Part shown: positions 11,334 through 23,539 of the stretch, piece by piece
Layout of the letters: each line of letters begins with the position of its first letter
How positions within the stretch are numbered: the first letter of the stretch is position 1
Made by a program: the position numbers and the translations under genes
The notes under the pieces: model-generated
The model's database searches: none
What the model was told of the DNA's origin: nothing
The model's input: only the letters and a program-made list of their open reading frames with translations
Assembly (NCBI GenBank): GCA_026874595.1
Contig: CM049313.1
Coordinates: 66,954,659 to 67,018,658 of the forward strand
Direction: 5' to 3'
Source of the DNA: Sipunculus nudus
Taxonomy: Eukaryota; Annelida; Sipuncula; Golfingiida; Sipunculidae
Length of the DNA stretch: 64,000 nucleotides

Positions 11334-11416
11334 ATTAGACTCTTGCTGCGAGGTCCTCGCTGTCTTCTAGTTTTCAGAGCGTTGGCCGAATACTCTATCT
11401 TCTTAAATGTGTTTCT
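11334..11416 (-). other. Probable 5' UTR part of exon 1
   Basis: A plausible acceptor (TTATGTCTTTTTAG on the minus strand) ends at 11417. Exon 1 could therefore start at 11416, with a separate upstream non-coding exon that I could not locate. No promoter could be supported. Confidence 0.4.
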
Positions 11417-12891
11417 CTAAAAAGACATAAGTAAGTAATGGGTTTGTGTGGATGAGAAAAATACTTAAATATGTCTCCTTATACCGTCTCGATTATTTTG
11501 GATAAAGCACCATAATACTGCCGGTGAGAGGAGATACAACGTACGTAAAGAGGTTACGTAGGAATTAAACCATTTATCATCAAATCATGCATGAGTGCAA
11601 TTAAAATAATTCCTTACAAGTAAAAAAAAAGCCGGTGTTTTCCAAAGGTGTAACGTCGAAATTGATAATTTTGTACAAGGTTTTTTGAACATGTATTGCG
11701 AATATAAGGCCTGTAGACATACGGGCAGGTCAAATGAAATTCCTTGCTGATAAGGTATATAGTGCCGGTGTCATAGACGCGTATAAATAACTGACACTGA
11801 TAAATGGACAAAAGAAAACCTTAACAAACCCCATAGTCTCCTATCCTTTCAGACGTTGAATGTATAAGCTACAGGGCATATTACAGTATATGCACTAAAA
11901 AAGCTACAGTAATGAATATACCCTAAAACCATGAAGGCGACGGGAAAAGTCGGATGAGACTGAAACCGCCCGCAATGCTGGCAATACCTATAAAGCTAAA
12001 ACTTAGGTTCTGTGTATGGGTGACATGCGGTACATTTCAATTTATGAGATTTTCGATGTTTTAGCATATAGATACCAGGCCCCGTTTATGTGTTAATAAG
12101 CAAACATTGATCTGTCATTGGCCAACAGCGCGCTTTGGTTATTTTTCTCGGCACTAGATGTCACTAGCTGTCACTATAGGAGCCGTCATAAAGGACGGCC
12201 ACTAACATTATTGCCCATAATATCTGCAACAAAAAACAATAAATCTTGCTTAAATGTTACATATTTACAAAGATGTTGATATTTTTTCTCCAACGAACTA
12301 AACTATTTTGAAAATAATATTAGCAAATAATATTATCATATTTTGTTTCCATTTTATCGACAATTACACCTATGTGTCAAATGTTAAAATAGTATTTTAA
12401 GAAAAAAAAATTGCATATGGGCCTCAAAAACATTATTGGTAAATTTACTAAATAAATGTTAGCAATTAAACAGTTTGTAACACTCAGTTAAGAATATCCT
12501 TCGCCGATTAACTGCACAATAAGGTGAATTTATGATATATTAACTTAATTGATATAAACCAATGGTCCATTCTACTTTCTAAAGCAATATTAAATCAACA
12601 AATGATAGCAGTATTTAAGCCGTTTCGCAGTTGCCCAAATTGTTACATTTTGCAATAAAAAATTGGCACAGGAATGGATTTCGGTTTAATGAGTTGTTAA
12701 ATTAACCACGGTGTTGTGAACCCATTAGTGAACAACAATCCAAATACATAAAGAATATTTAGTCGGTTAGCCTGATGCACTCACTTAATGGGAAAGGTTT
12801 CTGCGTTTTATAATTGTGTTGGCAGTGATCCAACATTATTCCTGTAGTAGTAATAGTATAATGGATTGCATGGTCTAAGTTCATGTGGGCT

Positions 12892-12892
<1 letters not shown>
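11417..12892. other. AT-rich stretch upstream of the SLC10-like gene
   Basis: No exon or repeat recognised. If the gene has an untranslated first exon, it should lie here or further right. Confidence 0.4.

Positions 12893-12955
<63 letters not shown>
12893..12955. repeat. (AT)n microsatellite
   Basis: Uninterrupted TA run of about 63 bp. Confidence 0.95.
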
Positions 12956-12958
<3 letters not shown>

Positions 12959-13283
12959 AACATAATGTTTGGTTTTGTCTATTTTATCAACGTTCAATAT
13001 CATCATCAAAAATGGGCCGAGTCCATTCAACAATATGTTGTGTATACTGAGGGATTACTAAAGAAATCATATATCAGATTAGATGTAAAGTAGAGGACCC
13101 ACACAACAACAATAACAAAGCACGTATATATCTATGAAATCTACCTCTGCTGCCAGGTAAGGTGAACTAGAATAAAATATGCATCTAAATATGCATCTCA
13201 CCATTCCGGTTTGCGTGATCTGATCAATTTGAATCCTGTGTTCCACCCCTATAGACCGTATGGGTAGGGGAGGGGGGGGGGGG

Positions 13284-13838
13284 GTAGTTGTTAGACTGGT
13301 ACCCTGCTCTATTATTGCCCTCAGCCAAGCACAGGGACAGGCGTACAACGCCATCTTAAGTACTCCCAGTTGCAACTGCTGACTTACCTGTAGACTGGTT
13401 CCAACTCCAGAATTTACGCTCATACCGATTGTCATGGACGTTCACGCGATCCTGGCTGATTATCCGAGAAGATTTCCTATAAGTGACCTTCTTAAGTTAT
13501 TTCTAGTTTTCGAACATTTAAAAATGTGTTGTTGCACAAAAATTGAATGATGTATGTAAAGATAATACGATATACTGAATCTATGATATTCCATTGTACG
13601 TTGCATTGATTTACTTCCGATATCTATTAATCTAATCATTAATGTCACGCGAAATGTACAGCCAACTTTTGGCAACTTCTTTGAGCTAACGAAATGCTTA
13701 TTTTTATTATATATAATACTTACTACAGTTGGAACCAGTCTATCGGGAGTACATAAGATCGCGTTGTGCTCCCGTCTCTATGATTGGCCTGGAGCAGCAG
13801 TGCCATAATAAAGCGGGGTACCAGTCTAGGTAGTTGTC
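13284..13838. repeat. Inverted-repeat (fold-back) element
   Basis: The left arm (about 13284-13405) and right arm (about 13724-13838) are reverse complements with indels. Shared blocks are TAGACTGGTACCC, CTATTATTGCC / GGCA(C)TAATAAAG, GTACAACGC(C/G)ATCTTA and AGACTGGTTCCAACT. They are separated by about 320 bp of unrelated AT-rich sequence. This is either a MITE or a local inverted duplication. A short minus-strand ORF in the left arm is not convincing as a gene. Confidence 0.6.
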
Positions 13839-13912
13839 GTGGGGGTAGTTGTCCCAGGGGGTAATTGTCCTGAGGGGTAATTGTCCGGGGGGTAGTTGTC
13901 CTGGAGCCGAGT
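13832..13912 (+). repeat. G-rich imperfect tandem repeat
   Basis: Five diverged copies of a 16-19 bp unit of the form GGGGTAGTTGTCC(T/C). Four or more closely spaced runs of three or more G make G-quadruplex formation possible on this strand. Confidence 0.7.
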
Positions 13913-16900
13913 TCTATGTGCAACATCTAATAAAACTTCATGTCACAGAACCGCAAACATTTGTGAGACAACCCCCCCCCCCCTTCCCATGCACACACAT
14001 CAACTTCTTTTGTGCCCTACTACCCCCCCCCCCCCCCCAAAAAAAAGGAGATTTTTGGACGGAAAACAGTTAATCTAGACATAAAAGAACACCGTTTATA
14101 CCTGATATACGGGATTAAGAAGACTGAACGGTCATGTCCGGTCAGGCGGTGAACGGAGTTCGGCGTTAATGTCTGTTTCTTGTCTGTTTGTTGTGGATCC
14201 TTGTCCCTCACACCACACCGCGTGCTTATCTTATCTCGAAAATTTATGAGATTGACCTTGACCTTAAGATTACGTGTGTCTCTGATCGTGGGTCAGATAA
14301 TCATATCTTGGCCCTAAATGTTGATGATGCATACGCGACTTGACGTATGAACATGAATCATAATATGATATAATAACAGGCTTGCAATATATACGAGCTG
14401 CTGTGAGTAACTGATCTGGCCAGGACATTGTTCTAGTTAGATTTAATCCTTATCTTCAAGGTCTTGATATTGTCATTAAATAGTTAATAATACTAGGCAC
14501 ACCTTGGTATTTATTTTGTAAATGTCTTTACTTTTTTATACCAAAATCTTGTATGAATAAGTTTTATAAAAGTACATCATATATGTTCTTTACTTCTTAC
14601 TATTTTACCGTTTCAGATTTCAGACATGTTATGCTTTAAATTAATGTGTCGGTACGATTGAGGAATGTTTCAACAAAGAATGATTTCATCTTGAAAAATT
14701 CAATTTTTTTTATCTTGGAGAATCTCATATAACAATTTTTTCGACGACACACATACTGTTAAAGTGCATGAATCCGATTGAGCAGCTTTAATTTGAACTT
14801 GACAAAATAACCGACCTACTTAAAACAGGAACCAACCACATGCTAATATACAAAAAATATACATAATTTATTAAGATAATTCACATGGTCCATATAATTA
14901 TATATATTTATATATATAAAATTCTTTATGGCTACAGGAATATACTAATATATTTCACAGTAAGTATTAAGTGTAATGTAGGAACACTCACTTATCGCCT
15001 ATATTTATTGAAAGCCGCTCAGAGACACAGTCTGAGTACTTACACTGTATATAGCAGTTTATAATTGACCACGCAGTTCCCATGTGCGGTGTCTCGGCAC
15101 TACCAGTGTCGTCCTAACATAATAACACACGTACTCTCATGTTACAGGTAATTTTTTTAAATGTCGACAGCAGACACTAGCAGTTTGGATTGGTATCTTT
15201 TTACATGACGTTTGTTTACAGGAGCAAACTTTTGTAAAATGTCTGAACATGCTTATAGTTATAAAAAAAATTGTGGTTACTTTCATATTCGAGGGGTTAA
15301 ATATTCGTGATTTATCATAAAGTAACTTTCACGATGTACAGTTCCCTTATTCTATCAATTACCTAATAATACCATCATGTAACAGTTACAAAGATATAAC
15401 AGAGTTGATTTTATTTAAATCATCAATTTTTGCATGTAGGGTATCATAAAATGTATGCTAACATTACCGCTACAGGTGCAATATACTTGAGAGTGCACTG
15501 AGGGTTTAGGATATGTTACAGCTCACCTGTTTTAGACGTGGCAATTTATTCACGAAGGCTATATCTTTTCGGTATTTCCCAATTCGCGAATATCGCGAAT
15601 ATAAAACACTCGCGAACAAATCCAACAACAGGATATACATATATATATTCAGCTAAATAATATTAATATATTATATTTGGTAACTGTAGAATAAACGGAA
15701 ATTTGTGTTATCAATATATTTGTCGATTTCACACTGGTTACGAAAATATTTTAACTATCTTTACACTAAATAAATTAAACACTATTGAGTATCACTCACG
15801 GTGAATGAGGACACCTTCCCAGGCAATCACCAGCGGTGGAAAATGTTACATGCAAGCTCCACAAAGGGCGGTCAAATGTAATATGGGTTGTTGTATAGAC
15901 ATAATAGAAACACTGTCATATTTGCATATAATTCAATATCTCAGTATGGATAGTTTGTACATGCCCATCCATAAGGGCGTGAAATTCTACATTGCGTTCA
16001 TTATCTCATCTGAAGCAAGAGGAATATAGGGGTCTAAGCAAGATCAGTCAAATATATTCTGGCCAACGAAAATTTTTGTCAAACTGATCGGTTCCGTTGT
16101 CCCAAAACACGCTGGAAACAAACAGATGTACACATCCCGAATATGTAGTTAGCATTATAGTACATGTGTTTTGTAGTACACCTAACCATGCAAGCGTACG
16201 TGTATACAATTGGTGAGAATCCGTCTAGCCTGCCTATTGAGTATATTCTGTGTGTTTGCGTGTGTGCGTGTGTATATGCCCATACTTTCGGTGAGAGCCA
16301 TTTGTACTTCAAATATTTGAAAATCCGATCAAACACTAACTCTCGGAAATGATCAAATATTGATTTTTCATGAAACTGCCTGGTGGATATAGAATCTCGG
16401 AAGCATAATTAATCTAGAAAGTAGCTCTCCTAAAAAGTCATTAGAAAATATTGATTTCACCATTGCTGGCAATAAGAGATATATACATTAGAGTACAAAA
16501 ATAAACAAAGCTCAATCTATAACCTCTCGCTTATCCTTTATCGACGCGATAAAAATGTTTGCTCTTATCACAAAACAAGTCCTTACAAGTGTATGTTCAG
16601 TAATTCATGATATTATATACCGTACATGAAGAACGTGCATATATTTTTTAAAAAAGTAGGTTATCGCAATATGGGAGTGACATTTTGCTCAATTTATAAA
16701 TAGGAGAACCGTGTGTAAATACATGTACTTCCATATTTGAAGGATTTTGGCGTGGTCCAAAAAAAGTGTTTTTTTCTTCTTTGCCGTAACGCGTCCCCAT
16801 AAAACCAAACTTCCTCAGCAGATAGATTCTCGCCTGCACGCAGCCCTGATGAATACTAACCCCCTGAACGAATCAAGACAGGTATATATTACCAATTTAA

Positions 16901-17289
16901 AAAAAAAAAACGCTTATCGGGGCTGCCATTCTGTTCGCACACTAAAACCTAAATATCACAGTTCGCAGGTTATATTTTTTGTGTTTGTTTAAAAGGAGGT
17001 GTATGCGCATGTATTCGTGCAAAGCCTGAATTTTTGGCCCTCTATTCATAACTCACCCTAAGGGAATTCTAGCGTCTAACCTTCAAAGCTACCTTTACCC
17101 AACGATTCAGAATCCCCGTGAAAAAAAGCAATCTATGGAAAATCACATCCGGGATCCGCGTGAAACGTCTCACAAGTACTCTACTTTCGGCCAAATTGCT
17201 ATACTAGGTACACATCTGACATTTGACTAAAAGAATCCTCTGTCACTAAACGAATCAAACCACCGACGATGTTCAAAAGGCCTATACCC
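13913..17289. other. Gene-poor AT-rich stretch
   Basis: C runs occur at about 13971-13983 and 14023-14038. Otherwise I see only short chance ORFs, an AT-rich patch near 14900 and a small palindromic cluster of TTCGCGAATATCGCGAA at about 15582. No exon could be supported. Confidence 0.45.
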
Positions 17290-17796
17290 CATAACCACCA
17301 GCCTATATCATATAAATATGAACTAACCATTCCAATACCACAAGGCTATAACAATGTAGATATGAACTAACTTCACCATATCCACCAGCCTATATATCAA
17401 TGTAGATATGAACTAACTTCTCCATATCCACTAGCCTAAAAATCAATGTAAATATGGACTCACTTCTCCATATCTACCAGCCTATATATTAATGTAGGTA
17501 TGGACCAACTTCTCCACATCCACCAGCCTATATATGAATGTAAATATGGACTAACTTCTCCATATCTACCAGACTATATATTAATGTAGGTATGGACCAA
17601 CTTCTCTGCATCCACCAGCCTATATATCAATGTAAATATGAACTAACTTTCTGCATATCTACCAGACTATATATTAATGTAGGTATGGACCAACTTCTCC
17701 ACATCCCCCAGCCTATATATCAATGTAGGTATGGACCAACTTCTCCACATCCACCAGCCTATATTTCAATGTATATATGGACTAACTTCTCTAAGA
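17290..17796 (+). repeat. 46-bp tandem array
   Basis: About eleven units of CAATGTA(G/A)(G/A)TATGGAC plus AACTTCTCCATATC and CCACCAGCCTATATAT. Successive CAATGTAG starts at 17352 and 17398 give a 46-bp period. Two alternating variants (ATATCTACCAG versus ACATCCACCAG) are visible, suggesting a 92-bp higher-order unit. An ORF at 17592-17873 runs through it only because the units lack stops in that frame. Confidence 0.9.
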
Positions 17797-18844
17797 GTGT
17801 CTGCCAATATTTTCTGACGTACTTAACAATGAAGCATGTTATTGTTTCAAAGAATGGTAGGTTATTTTGTTGATTTGTGGAATACTATGGAGAGTCACAT
17901 TTGCAGTTAACAATAATTCTTGTTAATCAATCCCATGTGATAGTAATTATTTAGAATTTATACTTCATGTTTGAAAATCTTACTGGAATAGTTATATTTG
18001 TTAAAGGATTTTTTTCAGAGTATATTCAGGATGCAAAGGGAAGTGAGGGTAAAAAACATATAATGAAATAACGTATGTATTTATTACGTTAACGGTTGAG
18101 TGCTCCATACTAAAAAACGCAAGATTCTACCATATTAAAATCAGAATTACTATTTCGCATGAGAGAGAGAGAGAGAGAGAGAGAGAAAGGGAGAGAGAGA
18201 GAAAATGCAAATGGAAATGCAGGCGGTAGAAAAACATGTAAATAGAATAGCATCTGACATGTCTTTGGATCTTGATGATAAATTGAAATTAATGACATTC
18301 CACGGACTGTGTAGTGTGCAAATAAGGTATTTCACGAAGAGGCTCGGAGGTTCTAGCATTCTCCCTGTTTGTCAGTGCGTCTGCTTGTTTATATGTGCAC
18401 AGAATTTCTCATAATCCATTTTCTGGATTGCCATTAAATTTGAGATTTCTTCCCCTTTGTCTGTACGTGAATTAGGTATAGTGCCGACAAGGCAGTATTA
18501 TCTAATACGAAAGTATACATGCTTATTTACATGCGAATGTTTTTTTTTATTTTATGATAGACTGAGTTCCCACATTATTACTTTCGAAGTTCCGGAAAGT
18601 AATTTGTCACGAGCCTACAGTAAAAGAGATGTTATTGTCATGACAAAAGCGTGGTGCTCCATCTGTATTATAACTCCTGTACAAACTCAAAACCTTAATT
18701 ATCCGCCACGCAGTATGTGTCTGTATGAAAATATTGTCAATTAAGATGGTCTCAACCAATCCATACACCCTCCAGGGGAGGATTAGTATACAGGATTAGT
18801 TATATCAGACACCTGGTACATATACCTGGAAATCATGTTCACTT
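17797..18844. other. Non-coding stretch with a (GA)n microsatellite
   Basis: The (GA)n tract is at 18161-18203. Two small open frames flank it (18205-18414 and 18457-18744, + strand) with no recognisable domain or splice context. At this AT content such lengths arise by chance. Confidence 0.45.
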
Positions 18845-20260
18845 AACCACCCTAATTAAGCGAGCACGGACTCTAATTAATAATAGACCTACCCAGTATG
18901 CGAGTCGTAAAAATATGCATAATTGTAGAGCTATTGTGGCTGATAAATTAAGAGACAGTATTGGTCACAAGTCTGATAGAGCTTTTTGGAAAGACATAAC
19001 AGAATGTTAAACATTATAACTAATTAACCTACTTCAATTGATTCTTTCTCTGGACCTGATAATATAGCCGCAATGTGGAAGACCATTTAAGAACTTATTT
19101 TAAACTCTCTCAGTAATAGTAATGTTTCGCAACTGTACAGGGATCTTAGGGATAAGGACATCAAATTTTAGAAACAAATTATTGAAGATATAAATTAAAT
19201 ATGTGGCATTGACTTTAAGCTTAAATCTAGTAAAGCTCCTGGACTTGATAGCATTAAAGCTGGGCACCTTAGGCATTCTTGTTAGGAACTAAAAGCAGCA
19301 CTGCGTTGTTTGATGTCAGCTATATTGGTACGTGGGTATGTTGAAATTCAAATATTGAATTCTGTAATTGCGCCAATCATTAATGATAAAAATGATTATA
19401 GACCAATATGTCTATCTAATGTGTTACGTAAATTTCTTGAAAATATATGATAACGTCAGATGAAATTTGTTTCTGATATGTATGCTGTGTTCCTGGACGC
19501 TTCCAAGGTTTTTGACAAGGTGAATCATAAAATATTAATGATTTAATTACCTAAACTAAGCATTCCAGTTTATTTGTGCGAGTGCTTTGCTTTTTGATAT
19601 TGTTACCACCAGTTATGTGTTAGATGGAGAAAATACTGTCGAACTTCTTTTTTTGTTAACAGAAGGGTGCGACAAGATAGAATCCTTCCCCTTTACCCTT
19701 TAATGTTTATATGAACCTCAATAGGTTACAAATCGGATGCTGCTGCAAAGTCTCTGTTGTAAATTATTTTATGTATACAGATGATCTGGTATTATTTGCC
19801 CCATCTGCCAAAGGGATACAAACCTTGATTAATGCCTTTACTGTGTAAGCTAAAGAAAATGAAATTACATATAATGAAAGGAAATCACAAGTCATGTTTT
19901 AGACACCAAGCAGAGGGGCTTTAGAAGTGACATCTAGTTAGATGGCCAGGTGCTGACTGTAACTTAAGCATTAAAGTACCTTAAACATATTATATATAAC
20001 ACTCTCACTAATGATGATGATGATGATGATGATGATATGTTGCCAAAACTAAGAGCTTTTTATGTAAAGAGAAACATGCTTGTGAGAGATTTTTTTTTAT
20101 TTTTGTACATCTGTAGGGAAGAAAAAATCATATCAGGCCACTGTAGTATTAGGAATCCGCGTGCCCTTTTGGTTAGATTTGTGGAAGAAAACATATATAA
20201 AGTTTGCAAAGTAGATAACATATGTCTAATAAATCTCTTAATGGTGCTTTGAAAAACAGT
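18845..20260 (+). mobile_element. Degenerate LINE (non-LTR retrotransposon) reverse transcriptase region
   Basis: Reading across frames on the + strand recovers reverse-transcriptase blocks in order. They are an upstream KLRDSIGH..AFWKDI-like segment, APGLDSIKAGHL near 19236, LDASKVFDKVNH near 19494 (the first catalytic Asp block), and YTDDLVLFAPSA near 19774 (the YxDD block). Frameshifts and stops lie between all blocks, so the copy is dead. The order and the DLVLFAPS form suggest a jockey/CR1/L2-like clade. An ATG-repeat ((GAT)n, about 20008-20037) and AT-rich sequence follow. Confidence 0.8.
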
Positions 20261-20489
20261 GTTTTTTAATCATTCTCTTTTATTACAAAGGTGGCATAAG
20301 CTTTTATATCATTTACAGATATATGTCAACTGTGATATGTGTGATACAAGCTTATAAGCATTATAGTTTTTTTTTTTTTTTATTATATTGTATTTTTATA
20401 TGTTTGTATGTAACTAACAATTGACATGATTTTAATGTAAATGTATGATTAAAGTCTGAAATAAGATAATAAATAAAAAAATAAACAAG

Positions 20490-20640
20490 CTAAGCTTTAA
20501 TCCTTGTCAACGGAGCCACACTTGGAACAGCTACCTGAAGCACAGCACCATTCACACCTGAGGAAGGCGGCCGAGCACCCGAAAGCCAATGTACAAGAAC
20601 TTGCACAAAGCTTAACTTTAAAAAAAAAGCGTATACCGTT
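20490..20640 (+). other. Retroposon-like tail with a possible hammerhead-like core
   Basis: A segment bounded by AAGCTAAGCTTTAA and AAGCTTAACTTTAA, in opposite senses, contains CTGAGGA, then GGCGGCCGAGCACCC, then GAAAGCC. The order CTGANGA - GC hairpin - GAAA is that of a hammerhead ribozyme core. Here, however, the hairpin arm is imperfect and the cleavage site is not evident. It could be the 3' end of a Penelope-like or other retroelement. Confidence 0.25.
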
Positions 20641-23119
20641 CACATAACCCTCCAGGGATCAGGGATGATTTCTATGCAAGGATGATTTCTATGCAGTTGG
20701 CAAAGTCGCACGCTCAGTAATTTTACTTCAAATAAGAACTTATTGGATTTAATTAAATTAAATAAACACTTCGAATTAAATTAAATTAAATCAATATTAT
20801 TTGGTTTATTTCCTGTGTAAATAAATAATTTTCTTTTTCACTTTCGTGATAATTTAAAACATTAACAGAATCTTAATTATCTATTATCACTCTTCTAAAT
20901 GTGTCAGTTTATTCAATTCTATAAAGTTCTATGAAATCTCAGGCTAATTCAACGTGTAAACTAGCATTTTGCTATCGTAGAGTGATTTCTAATGTATATC
21001 GTGGACAAATATATAGGAAAAATACAGATTATGCAGAATCTATAACAATACATTTTTTATCATGAGATATGGCACATGATAATATAAGATTTGGAATGCA
21101 TTGGGCTATGACGAATTTGAATCTAATACTGCATATCTTGCGTACAATTATATAAACTCTATAAAGGAACAAGTGTTACCAATTTCATCACATTAATGAT
21201 ACAGTTATTGCTGTTAGCTGCTACAAAGGCCTAAAACGGAACTAAGTAAAGCTGCGGTTACAATTTGAGTCAATTTTTTCCAATACTATACTGTTTTTGC
21301 ATAACATTGTATATTCGTTGTAGAATCTGCTGTATTATTGTGATTATCCAGGGTTAAAACTAGGGGGGAGGGGGCGGAGCCGCGGGGTGGGGGGGGGGGG
21401 GGGCATCCCCCTTCCTTATATCCTGGCTACTGTCCTGTTGTCTGATTGCTAAAGCGTTCGTGTTTTATCATTCAAAACTGGATACCCATACCATTACTGT
21501 TCATAGTATTTCAAGCATATCTGGTCTGCTCTACCTCCCTGATTTTACTTCAGAATACAAGAGATATGAATTATTTCGACAGGATAAAGTGTACCAGCAC
21601 TTCCGCCACACCTTTTACGTGTACCTTATTATCGAGACCTCCCTTTTTTCAATATTGTGTTCGCCCTCGCTAAAGTTGCTCCGAATATAAAAGTTATTCG
21701 GCTCATAAACGTTGGGAGGCATGGTGATGAGCTGAACATATTTAGAAGCTCAAAACAGCAGCGCATACTCGTATGGACCTGCACTACCTCTCGACTGAAA
21801 TACTAGTATTAGCAAACTCGTTGTTGACTCCCGAGAGCCCGTATTAAGTTTGTGTCAACTCGAAATTGACTCGCACAATTGTACAAAATCTGCAGAACAG
21901 TACCTATACGTAACAGAAACTTGGCGGACATGTTTTCAAGTATTACCGTGACCGAATATTCTGCCCTTAGATGGTGCTAAATCCTGTAATGGTTTCAAAT
22001 TGTACTAAACTCTTGTAGCTATTACACCACTCCGTATAGGGGGTCATACACACGTAGAACATAGGGAGTTATTCCAGAAAAAAAACACAAGCAAATATGT
22101 TGGAATTCAAAAGTTTCCACTTTATATAATGTTGTCATGGTAACCAGTACTTTTGTTAAGCTGTACGATCCTCGTGCATTACATGTCTACGTTAAGTCAA
22201 AATTATTCCAATGTTATACCAACATTGTCTTCGTGGAGATCATTTATCACTATAAATCTGAGCTTTATTGTTTGCGATAAAATAATATTAAATTGTCAGT
22301 TGGTGTTATGTCAGTTTGTCCTCCATCAGGTTAATGGTTTGTATCTTTTCGTACCAGTGTTATTTTAACGATAACATACATCATTCTTATCATATTACTA
22401 ATAAATCACAAAGGCACAGTGCCCTAAATCTGCGATAGAGTATGCTATATTTAAGACTAATGTATTTAAAGTGCCTTATCTTGCAAGTTAGTTTGTCTCG
22501 TAAATATCAGCGTGGCCTTGAGAGATTAATGAGAAAATCCCAGGGACCTTATATGATAGCGCAAAATCTGCATTATTACTCAAACTCCCATGGTATTTTC
22601 GAAATTTTTGGAGTATCAAATCGAATAATTAAGTCTGGAGTCAGGAACTCCATTTCTAGTTATCCCACTGTAATATAAACTAATGTTTATATAAATAATA
22701 TTCTGTATAGTACAGTGAATCTAAGTTACTATTACCCCTGTATAGCTCAGACCACCCCCAGCAACCTAGAAAAATGTCGTGCTTTTAACACATGGTATGT
22801 TTTATATGTTTTAGAATTCAAAATACACTACATTATTTTACAACACTGAAAGGTGTTCACGGTATCAGAAAAAAGGGACCGTAAAAAGGGCCATTTTAAA
22901 ATTTGTAATAATCAACTATAAAAGAAAATAGTATTAGTAAATAAGATTGTATTAGTAGCTATCACTCACCAATGGGGCGTTCTTAACAAAAACACCCACA
23001 TATTTAAGCTTAGTGTCAGCTAATTTTTTAAATGGGTGGAGTTCAGGAATAAATTTTTGCAAGAAGCCAACTTTTATATTTTAGTGCAGGTTCCATAAAT
23101 GGGCTCTCTTACCATACTA
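20641..23119. other. Gene-poor AT-rich stretch
   Basis: There is a G-rich patch with a 15-base G run near 21388-21402. ORFs at 21446-21690, 22153-22368 and 22442-22678 have no recognisable domains or splice signals. Confidence 0.45.
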
Positions 23120-23539
23120 TGTTACGGGGTGTTACCGAACTGTCTCGCTAGAGAAGCTTGCTTTTCCTGCGAAGCGGTTGGAACGCAGGACATGTTCGCC
23201 AAGACATGGGTTCGAATCCCGGAACAGCCCAATATTTTTCCCTGAATAATTTGTCTTTGTAACAAAATGGGGGCTCGTCCAACGTGACGGTAAACTTAGT
23301 GGCCCAGGGGATAAGCTTACCAAAGTCTGACTCCTGGGATAATTAGTCTTGTTCTGATAGCAGAACGCGCTTAAGAGGGGGTGTGTTACGGGTTGACATA
23401 AAAGATGACCGAACTGTCTCGCTAGTGAAGTTTGCTTTTCCAGCGAAGTGGTTGATACGCCGGACATGTGCGCAACCGACATGGGTTCGACTCCCGGATA
23501 GCCCAAAATTTACCTGCTGAGCAATTTGTCTTCGTAACA
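23120..23539 (+). mobile_element. Complete TRIM (miniature LTR retrotransposon) with tRNA-like sequence in its LTRs
   Basis: The left LTR is 23120-23264 (TGTTACGGGG...TTTGTAACA) and the right LTR is 23384-23539 (TGTTACGGGT...TTCGTAACA). Three bases after the left LTR comes TGGGGGCTCGTCC (23268-23280), a primer-binding site matching the 3' end complement of tRNA-Pro. AAGAGGGGGTG, immediately before the right LTR, fits a polypurine tract. The internal region is only about 120 bp and non-coding. The element is flanked by the direct repeat ACTA (23116-23119 and 23540-23543). Both LTRs contain an A-box-like CAGCGAAG(C/T)GGTTG and a B box GGTTCGA(A/C)TCC (23209-23219 and 23484-23494), i.e. an internal Pol III promoter of tRNA type. 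Confidence 0.9.

Noticed and set aside
13079-13435. 118-codon minus ORF next to the inverted repeat
   Set aside because: It runs through a G homopolymer and the left inverted arm. No family resemblance, and the mirrored arm does not keep the frame.
23120-23539. Functional tRNA genes at the GGTTCGAATCC sites
   Set aside because: The A and B boxes are present, but I could not form an acceptor stem or convincing anticodon arm, and the sequence lies inside LTRs repeated elsewhere.
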